Assembly (NCBI GenBank): GCA_025353985.1 | Contig: JANXNT010000667.1 | Span: 1-6,544, forward strand | Direction of reading: 5' to 3' | Origin: Limnoglobus sp. | Lineage (GTDB): Bacteria > Planctomycetota > Planctomycetia > Gemmatales > Gemmataceae | DNA: 6,544 bases | Shown here: positions 1 to 4,846 of the stretch, in pieces | How positions within the stretch are numbered: the first letter of the stretch is position 1 | Layout: every line of letters starts with the position of its first letter | Notes under the pieces: generated by a model | Databases searched by the model: none | Told to the model about the DNA's origin: nothing | The model's input: only the letters and a program-made list of their open reading frames with translations | Program-made: the position numbers and the translations under genes

Positions 1-122
1 AGCTTGTCGAGTTCCTCGGACCGGAACTGCCCGGACTGTCGGAGCATCTGGTCTACGAGTGTCGTTTTGCCGTGGTCGACGTGGGCGATGACGGCGACGT
101 TTCGAATATCATTCCGCTTCAT
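1..122 (-). CDS. typA: TypA/BipA ribosome-associated translational GTPase, N-terminal fragment
   Basis: Only the first 40 codons are present; the gene leaves the window at base 1. The peptide begins MKRNDIRNVAVIAHVDHGKT and continues TLVDQMLRQSGQFRSEELDK. The G1/P-loop is AHVDHGKTT at residues 13-21, with Lys19 and Thr20 as the nucleotide-contacting residues. The start 'RNDIRNVAVIAHVDHGKTTLVD' followed by 'LRQSGQFR' is typical of TypA/BipA. LepA instead reads IRNFxIIAHIDHGKSTLADR, and EF-G has a longer N-terminus. TypA is a cytoplasmic GTPase that binds the 70S ribosome and supports growth or ribosome assembly under cold and other stress (family knowledge). The ATG at 120-122 is chosen because family members start a few residues before IRN. 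The frame stays open upstream to a stop at 192-194 and contains GTG codons at 132-134 and 162-164, but extensions would be unlike the family. No clear Shine-Dalgarno precedes the ATG. The gene is divergent from the phosphatase at 267. Confidence 0.93.
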   Translation of the reverse strand, partial: MKRNDIRNVAVIAHVDHGKTTLVDQMLRQSGQFRSEELDK

Positions 123-150
123 GATGAACAGCACATCCGCAAAGGTAAAT

Positions 151-172
151 CGGCCACGGTCCACCGTAGCCG
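151..172. promoter_or_regulatory. 22-bp dyad in the typA leader, possible operator
   Basis: The arms are CGGC-n-ACGGT and ACCGT-n-GCCG around a two-base centre (CC). Nine of ten arm positions are complementary; the only mismatch is C155 against A168. The dyad lies 28-50 bases upstream of the typA ATG. The two-base centre is too tight for an undistorted RNA loop, so a DNA-binding protein site fits better than a hairpin, although a hairpin that opens the innermost pair is possible. No known regulator is recognised. Confidence 0.4.
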
Positions 173-216
173 CTGCTGGCCAATAGGCATTTCATTGGTT
201 AGTGTAGGACTTCGCT

Positions 217-233
217 ACCCTTCGCGGAAGGGT
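217..233. repeat. Perfect inverted repeat upstream of the sixA-like gene
   Basis: ACCCTTC and GAAGGGT flank a GCG centre: seven complementary pairs with a 3-base loop. The repeat ends 33 bases before the ATG at 267. No T-run follows it on either strand, so it does not look like an intrinsic terminator. It could be an operator or a 5' leader hairpin. A smaller dyad, CCAAT-N9-ATTGG, sits at 180-198 in the same intergenic region. Confidence 0.4.
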
Positions 234-266
234 GATAAATGTGAGGAAACCTTGAAGGGCGATGCG

Positions 267-761
267 ATGAAACTATTACTCGTTCGACATGCGGAAGCGG
301 TGCCGTTACCCCTGGATGGGATCGCATCCGATTTTCACCGCCCGCTGACCGATCTCGGCAAGTTGCAAGCTACGACACTGGCGAAAGCCTTGGAAAGCCG
401 GGGAATTCGGCCATCGGTGGTGTTGACCAGCCCGCTCATCCGCGCGTTGGAAACCGCCGAACCGATCGCGCAACTGCTGACGCCTGGCAAAGAATACGTC
501 GTAACGGAGCGGCTATCCGCAGGCGAAATGCGACCCAAAAAGCTATCGAAACTCGTATTTGAATACGGCGGTGGCGAAACAATTTTGGTCGGCCACATGC
601 CGGACATCGCCGATTACGCCACGTGGTTGATGGGCAGCGAGACCGGCAGCATCGACTTCGACAAAGCCGCCGTCGCCTGCATCGAGTGCAAAAACGAGAT
701 CGCAAAAGGCACCGGCACACTGGACTGGCTCGTCACGCCCGCATGGTATTTTAAGGGGTGA
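267..761 (+). CDS. sixA: SixA-type phosphohistidine phosphatase (histidine phosphatase superfamily)
   Basis: The product is 164 residues, close to the roughly 160 of E. coli SixA. It opens MKLLLVRHAEA, the RHG-type motif, in which Arg7 and His8 are the expected phosphate ligand and phospho-acceptor. 'RPLTDLGKLQA' (25-35) and 'LTSPLIRALETAE' (53-65, with Arg59) are the usual conserved blocks, and 'LVGHMPD' (107-113) supplies the second catalytic His110. Short length, the LT..G block soon after the RHG motif, and GHxP point to SixA rather than a phosphoglycerate mutase. SixA removes phosphate from histidine residues: in E. coli the ArcB HPt domain, and more recently the nitrogen-PTS protein NPr has been proposed. 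The target here is unknown. The ATG at 267 is chosen because AAGG at 255-258 sits 8 bases upstream and it places the RHG motif at the N-terminus; the frame is open further upstream but has no family similarity there. It is cytoplasmic, with no signal peptide, and stands alone between divergent typA and a convergent gene. Confidence 0.88.
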   Translation: MKLLLVRHAEAVPLPLDGIASDFHRPLTDLGKLQATTLAKALESRGIRPSVVLTSPLIRALETAEPIAQLLTPGKEYVVTERLSAGEMRPKKLSKLVFEYGGGETILVGHMPDIADYATWLMGSETGSIDFDKAAVACIECKNEIAKGTGTLDWLVTPAWYFKG

Positions 762-775
762 GTGATTGGCAACCC

Positions 776-800
776 AGCGAGCAGCGAGCAGCGTGCAGCG
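776..800. repeat. Short tandem repeat, 7-base unit
   Basis: AGCGAGC, AGCGAGC, AGCGTGC and a partial AGCG run head to tail: about 3.6 copies of a heptamer with one substitution. It lies just past the stop codon of the sixA-like gene in the convergent gap and outside both reading frames. Confidence 0.75.
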
Positions 801-811
801 TTGGAAAGACC

Positions 812-835
812 ACGGCACGCTTACGCGGTGGCCGT
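812..835. terminator. Weak candidate bidirectional terminator hairpin
   Basis: ACGG-CAC-GC pairs with GC-GTG-CCGT around a TTAC loop: nine pairs with two single-G bulges on the right arm (827 and 831). The position between two convergent genes fits a shared terminator. No good T-run follows on either strand, so the call rests on position and pairing only. Confidence 0.25.
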
Positions 836-837
836 CA

Positions 838-1752
838 TCACTTTCCCGTTGTCACCCATTTTTTCCAGCCAGAGTCAAGGCTTTCGGGCTTCCATTCGAG
901 TTCGGTCAGAATGGCTGCGAAGGTCGGTTGCGCGCCGGTGGCGGTCGGCTTGAAGTTGCTGAGGATCGACGCGAACTTCTCCGATTCGGGGCCGTAGACG
1001 AGGTACTCGACGAAACTCGCGGCGACGAGATCGTAATCCTTGGACTTCTCGCCTTCCCAAAGTTCGTTCGCTCGCACAGCAGATGGCTTCGTTTTCGAGC
1101 CGCTGACCAGCGTTTTCACTTTCGCTTTGTAGGCACTGACGGCGGTGATTTTCGAGTCGCCGCGTAACACCATCGCTCGCCCGAAGCCGATTTGCAGCCA
1201 GTCGGGTAAAGTGCCCGTCGTCGGCCCGGTGCCGGCTTTCTTATTCAACACGGTTGCGGCCACGATCGTCGAAACGTCGTTGGAAATTTCCGTGTCGGTC
1301 GCTTTTTCGCCGCGATCGATGCCGATCATCGCGTACGTCGGGTCGTTGCGGGCGTTCACGGCGAACCACGAATCGCGTTCGAGTTTCTTCTGTTCGACCG
1401 CACGGTAGAACGCGACGAGCGTTCGCGGGTCCGAGAACACGTAAACCGTGAGCTTGCCCTTCCAGAGTTTCGTGGCGTCTTCAAATTTCAACGTCTTGCG
1501 TGCGAACATCGCGACTTTCTGTGCCGATTCGGCGAGCGTTTTCGCTTTCGCTTCGGGGTACGTCGTGAACAACTGAATGTTCTCGGTCTCTGCGGTGGCG
1601 ATCTTGTCGATTGCCGCTTTCTTCAGAAAGCCGATTGCGAGTTTCTTCTGTTCGCTGGCGGCTTTCTTGTCTTCGTCGTCTTGGGCCGATGATGCGCCGA
1701 CGACGGCGAGCAGGGCCACGAGTGCCAATATGCGGACGGAAAATGCGTTCAT
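838..1752 (-). CDS. Secreted hypothetical protein, degenerate peptidase-MA/DUF1570-like
   Basis: The product is 304 residues. Residues 1-23 form a clear Sec signal peptide: Arg7, a hydrophobic core ILALVALLAVVGA, then SSA with predicted cleavage before Gln24. A Lys/Asp/Glu-rich stretch follows (24-46). The fold outline resembles the gluzincin-like domains of peptidase MA/DUF1570 proteins frequent in planctomycetes. The matching blocks are 'LTVYVFSDPRTLVAFYR' (101-117), 'LPDWLQIGFGRAMVLRGD' (182-199, compare LPxWLxEGLAEY), 'SFVEYLVYGPESEKFASIL' (246-264), and a C-terminal Trp-rich segment 'WKPESLDSGWKKWV' (287-300). No HExxH is present; the expected helix reads NDVSTIVAATVLNKK (158-172), so it should lack peptidase activity. 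The family assignment is inferred from motif spacing, not a search. The ATG at 1750-1752 places the signal peptide at the N-terminus; no Shine-Dalgarno is visible. It probably acts outside the cytoplasmic membrane. Confidence 0.72.
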   Translation of the reverse strand: MNAFSVRILALVALLAVVGASSAQDDEDKKAASEQKKLAIGFLKKAAIDKIATAETENIQLFTTYPEAKAKTLAESAQKVAMFARKTLKFEDATKLWKGKLTVYVFSDPRTLVAFYRAVEQKKLERDSWFAVNARNDPTYAMIGIDRGEKATDTEISNDVSTIVAATVLNKKAGTGPTTGTLPDWLQIGFGRAMVLRGDSKITAVSAYKAKVKTLVSGSKTKPSAVRANELWEGEKSKDYDLVAASFVEYLVYGPESEKFASILSNFKPTATGAQPTFAAILTELEWKPESLDSGWKKWVTTGK

Positions 1753-1860
1753 GGTTTGTGACTCAGAGGGCTACGGATCGAATTCGCGTAACCATACACT
1801 ACTCTTTCTTGGAAGCGTTCGCACGAAATTTGAATCGCGTCTCGACGGGACACGACACGC
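1753..1860. other. Divergent intergenic region, no convincing promoter
   Basis: These 108 bases separate two divergently transcribed genes and must hold or border promoters for both. I found no pair of sigma-70-like hexamers with good spacing. TTGGAA (1809-1814) with TTGAAT (1830-1835) has only a 15-base spacer and is not called. No strong dyad or repeat is seen. Confidence 0.5.
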
Positions 1861-4026
1861 ATGGCCGGTATCGAATTCAGTTCGAACGAATCTGCTGCGG
1901 TGCTGGACGAAATCGTCCGGCGGCTGATGTCGTTAAGCAACCGTGCCGAGCGGAGCCGACGTATCGCGGTGGTAGCGACGGCTTACTCGAAACGCCGCGA
2001 AGTCTTGCAATTATTCAATCGTATTCGGTCACACCCGAACGGGAAACGCATCGCGGTCGAATTCGTCGCGCGGATGCCACTGCCGATACCGAACGGTTTG
2101 ATCCTCCTCACGGCCCCGTTGCTATCCGACCGCGCCGTCGTGCTCGGGCATCGCATGGCCGCCACCGCAAAATTAATCGCGTCGCTGCCGGACAAGTTGG
2201 AATCGGTCGGCCCGATCGTTCGCTCGTTCACGGCCGGTCTCGGTCGCATTCGCACCTTGGAACGCCTCACGCATTTGCAATCGCGGGTCGATGTCTGCAC
2301 GTCGCTCGATGCAATCGTGGCACAGACTGAAGCGACGACGAAACTACGCTGCCCGAAGTGTAGTGGACGGTTTACCCGCCCTGCGCTAATATGGCACCTG
2401 TGGGCGAAACACCGGCTGTTATTCGCTAACGGTCGTGCAGCTGAACCGGCACCCGCCATCGAGAAAGCGGTGCAAAGCTATGCCACTTCGCGCGATACGA
2501 ACGAGCTAGATCAAATTTATTTTCTGACGAAGCAAACCTACGAAAATGTCGAACCCGCGCAGGTTCACCAGGCGTTGTTGACGCGCATCGGGGCGACGGC
2601 GGAGGAGATCGAGCCGGTCTGCCGAAAGGCGGCCGAATCGCAATCGGGAATCTGCCCGACCTGTTTCGCGATGATCCGCAATCCGGTTCAACCGTTACCG
2701 CAACCGCTCGTGCTGGCCGATGGTCGCGTTACGGGCGACGGCTTTTTCATCGCAGCTTCAAGGGGCACGACAGTGCGAATCGAACGGCCAGGACTGGAAC
2801 CGGAGACGGTTTCGGACCCCGGCGGTCGCCTCGGACCTCGCGAACTCGGCGTGAAGATCGCTACCGGAATCGCGGTCGTCGGCATGATCACCACCCTCGC
2901 GTTGCCGAAGTCGACGATCAAGCCATTGCTGACGGCCTTCCTCGCCGCATCGATGGTGACGATCGCGTATGCCACGGCCCGCTACATTCGCCGGGCAACG
3001 GGTCGGCGGAACGTGCGTGCCATCGATGCCGCGTGGAGGGAAGTCGCGGGCACAGTGGGGCGAATGCCGACGGCGATTCGATTTCTCACGCGGTTGTGCC
3101 GCACGAGTTTGAACGCGGGCACGCCACTCGAACGATCCACGCTCGTTCGCGATTTAGCCCAACATTCGGCGGTGCTGTCGCAGAAAGGGAATGCACAGAC
3201 GCAGTTGTTCGCCGCAGTGCGCGTGCTACAAGCGAGCGATACCGCCTCGTTCGGCACCGACTGGGGCACGCTGATGTCCGAGTTATTCGCGCCGTTTTGC
3301 CGTGGCGAAAGTTCGCTAGTGTTCGCCGAAGCCGCTGCCGAAACACTGCTGAACTCCGAGGGATTGTCCGACCGCGAAACGGCACGATTGAGAATCTTGC
3401 TCGCAAACGTCGCGTTCGAATCGCGGCTGACGGCGCACGACCTCGTCGCACTCGGCCCGTTCTGCCCGCAGTTTTCGCGGTTGCTGGCCGGCACGCAAGA
3501 GTGGTTCCTGCTGCTCGGCGAAGTGTGGAAATTACGAAACGCGCGGCCGTGGGAAAAGATCGGCAACGCGCAATCGGTGTTCGAACACGCGAAACGCTTC
3601 CCGTCGAAAAGCGGGCGAACGCTGGTGGCGTACCCGGATACGCTGCTCGTGGTCGAACTCGAAGAAGTCTACGAAAACGACATCGGTCCGGTGTTGGTTG
3701 GTCGTCGTGGCGTCACCATTGCGGACCGCACCGTGGCCGACCCCGATGCCGAAGTTCGATGCGAAACGACGCGGAACGGCACGCACGTTCTCGTGTACGG
3801 AACGCACACGATCGGCCTGAACCGCAAGCTGCCGACGAAGCTTTTGCAACAACTGCAACAATGGCTTCGCTTCCGAGCGGAACGCCTGATGCCCGCTGCC
3901 GAGGCGACCGAAATCGAGCCACGATCCGAACGGGTGGAGTCCTTGATTTCGCCATCGATTGTGGAGTGCCCGATGTGCGGGACGCGGTCGTATCTGCAAA
4001 CGGGCGAAGTCGGCATTCCCATGTAA
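1861..4026 (+). CDS. Unrecognised zinc-finger membrane protein with transmembrane hairpin
   Basis: I do not recognise this 721-residue protein. Residues 1-160 are a mixed alpha/beta region with no motif I can name. A C2H2-type zinc finger follows: Cys164-x2-Cys167-x11-His179-x4-His184, with Phe171 between the pairs as in classical fingers. A second pair, CPTC, lies at Cys265/Cys268. Two hydrophobic segments at about 330-348 and 354-375 are joined by a short PKSTIKP turn. Arg/Lys before the first and the cluster RYIRRATGRR after the second suggest that both termini are cytoplasmic. Residues 385-580 look all-helical. Residues 586-655 are beta-rich (TLVAYPDTLLVVELEEVYEN, then VLVGRRGVTI) and could be a small barrel, which is speculative. 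The tail carries a third pair, CPMC (Cys703/Cys706), near the end. The ATG is the first start after an in-frame stop at 1831-1833; only a weak GGGA lies 10 bases upstream. The next gene begins 16 bases after the stop, so the two probably form an operon. Confidence 0.85.
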   Translation: MAGIEFSSNESAAVLDEIVRRLMSLSNRAERSRRIAVVATAYSKRREVLQLFNRIRSHPNGKRIAVEFVARMPLPIPNGLILLTAPLLSDRAVVLGHRMAATAKLIASLPDKLESVGPIVRSFTAGLGRIRTLERLTHLQSRVDVCTSLDAIVAQTEATTKLRCPKCSGRFTRPALIWHLWAKHRLLFANGRAAEPAPAIEKAVQSYATSRDTNELDQIYFLTKQTYENVEPAQVHQALLTRIGATAEEIEPVCRKAAESQSGICPTCFAMIRNPVQPLPQPLVLADGRVTGDGFFIAASRGTTVRIERPGLEPETVSDPGGRLGPRELGVKIATGIAVVGMITTLALPKSTIKPLLTAFLAASMVTIAYATARYIRRATGRRNVRAIDAAWREVAGTVGRMPTAIRFLTRLCRTSLNAGTPLERSTLVRDLAQHSAVLSQKGNAQTQLFAAVRVLQASDTASFGTDWGTLMSELFAPFCRGESSLVFAEAAAETLLNSEGLSDRETARLRILLANVAFESRLTAHDLVALGPFCPQFSRLLAGTQEWFLLLGEVWKLRNARPWEKIGNAQSVFEHAKRFPSKSGRTLVAYPDTLLVVELEEVYENDIGPVLVGRRGVTIADRTVADPDAEVRCETTRNGTHVLVYGTHTIGLNRKLPTKLLQQLQQWLRFRAERLMPAAEATEIEPRSERVESLISPSIVECPMCGTRSYLQTGEVGIPM

Positions 4027-4042
4027 CGCAACGAGGTGATGA

Positions 4043-4678
4043 ATGATTCGCGAAACACGGGTCTGGTTGGCACGCCACGCGGAGACGACGACTCCAACGG
4101 TGTTCCATGGTGCAGAGTCCGATATCGGCCTCAGCGAACTCGGCGAACGACAGGCCGTGGCCGCCGCCGAGTGGTTTCAGACGTTGCAGCCGACACGCTT
4201 GATTTCGTCGAACATGCTTCGCGCCCGCCGTACCGCCGCGTCGATCGCACGAGAAACCGGCCTGCCGCACCTCATCGAATCGCGATTTCACGAACGCCGG
4301 ATCGGCGATATGTCCGGGCAGCCGTTTTCCACGACCGATGGTTTCTGGGCGATCACCGTTCGCGAATGGTCGTCGGGGAACACCGCCTACACGACGCCCG
4401 ATGCCGAGTCGTTCGACGATTTACGCGAACGCCTAATCACCGCCTGGAACGACACGATGGCCGCACACGTCGGCGAGCGCATCGTTATCATCGCGCACGG
4501 CATCGTGTGCAAAATCTTGCTGTTATGCTTGCTGAATGACTTCGGCCCAAAGCGTTGGGAAGAACTCGGCCGCGTGCCGAACCTCGCGGTGTCCGAGTTA
4601 TTCGGGAACAGCGAAACCGGCTGGCATTCCACGCAAATCCTGCAAGTTCCGCCGCCCGTTCTCGCACTGCAACCGTGA
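4043..4678 (+). CDS. Histidine phosphatase, phosphoglycerate mutase-like subfamily
   Basis: The product is 211 residues, normal for the branch that includes cofactor-dependent phosphoglycerate mutase-like and alpha-ribazole phosphatases. The RHG motif is 'LARHAET' (9-15), with Arg11 and the phospho-acceptor His12. 'GLSELGERQA' (29-38) and 'ISSNMLRARRTA' (54-65, Arg60) are conserved blocks. Glu84 in 'HERRIGDMSGQPF' occupies the position of the general acid in the usual ER..G.WEG block, although the Trp is replaced by Met90. The second catalytic His is His152 in 'IVIIAHGIV'. All catalytic residues are present, so an active phosphatase is expected; the substrate cannot be read from sequence. A strong Shine-Dalgarno, GAGGTGA (4033-4039), precedes the ATG. 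It starts 16 bases after the zinc-finger gene and is likely translated from the same mRNA. It is cytoplasmic and differs from the SixA-type protein at 267 in length and motif spacing. Confidence 0.88.
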   Translation: MIRETRVWLARHAETTTPTVFHGAESDIGLSELGERQAVAAAEWFQTLQPTRLISSNMLRARRTAASIARETGLPHLIESRFHERRIGDMSGQPFSTTDGFWAITVREWSSGNTAYTTPDAESFDDLRERLITAWNDTMAAHVGERIVIIAHGIVCKILLLCLLNDFGPKRWEELGRVPNLAVSELFGNSETGWHSTQILQVPPPVLALQP

Positions 4679-4731
4679 TCACAATTTCGCGAAACCCGGC
4701 GTATCCGACTTCTTGCACTCAGGCTTCGCAC

Positions 4732-4761
4732 TTGCCAGATTGGCATCACTTTCCCTATAGC
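4732..4761 (+). promoter_or_regulatory. Candidate sigma-70 promoter for the TPR/alpha-CTD gene
   Basis: TTGCCA (4732-4737) and TATAGC (4756-4761) are separated by 18 bases, each matching four of six consensus positions. A perfect dyad, TGCCA-GAT-TGGCA (4733-4745), overlaps the -35 hexamer and could be a repressor or activator site. Transcription would start near 4768, giving a leader of about 80 bases before the GTG at 4847. It is the best promoter-like match in the window but is unproven. Confidence 0.4.
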
Positions 4762-4835
4762 ATTCGATTCGGCAAACACGTTGTACTGCTGTCTCTCGTG
4801 CGCTCTGCCGACGCACGGCAAGACTCGGCAGGTTC

Positions 4836-4842
4836 GGGAGAG
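4836..4842 (+). promoter_or_regulatory. Shine-Dalgarno that decides the GTG start at 4847
   Basis: GGGAGAG lies four bases before the GTG at 4847-4849. The frame is open upstream to a TTG at 4781, but that extension (MYCCLSCALPTHGKTRQVRERF) is unlike the acidic helical region that follows and has no comparable ribosome-binding site. Confidence 0.65.
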
Positions 4843-4846
4843 ATTT

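Noticed and set aside
1..122. Assigning the left-edge GTPase to LepA or EF-G
   Set aside because: The text AHVDHGKTTLVDQMLRQSGQFR matches TypA/BipA; LepA has HIDHGKSTLADR, and EF-G has a longer lead and HIDAGKTT.
1611..2330. 239-residue plus-strand frame across the divergent intergenic region
   Set aside because: It overlaps a signal-peptide-bearing gene on one side and the zinc-finger gene on the other, and its Arg-rich product has no recognisable feature.
3033..4046. 337-residue plus-strand frame inside the zinc-finger gene
   Set aside because: It is Arg-rich, as expected from an out-of-frame reading of GC-rich coding sequence, and overlaps a longer frame with coherent domains and an operon-like junction.
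4685..4694. Perfect palindrome TTTCGCGAAA just after the phosphatase stop
   Set aside because: Ten bases with no loop cannot form a stable RNA hairpin, no T-run follows, and such palindromes are common in this base composition (TTCGCGAA-like words recur in coding regions).
4781..4846. TTG start giving a 22-residue N-terminal extension of the TPR/alpha-CTD protein, including GKT
   Set aside because: The GKT is not part of a P-loop, the extension lies in the leader after the promoter candidate, and GGGAGAG four bases before the GTG at 4847 is a better initiation signal.
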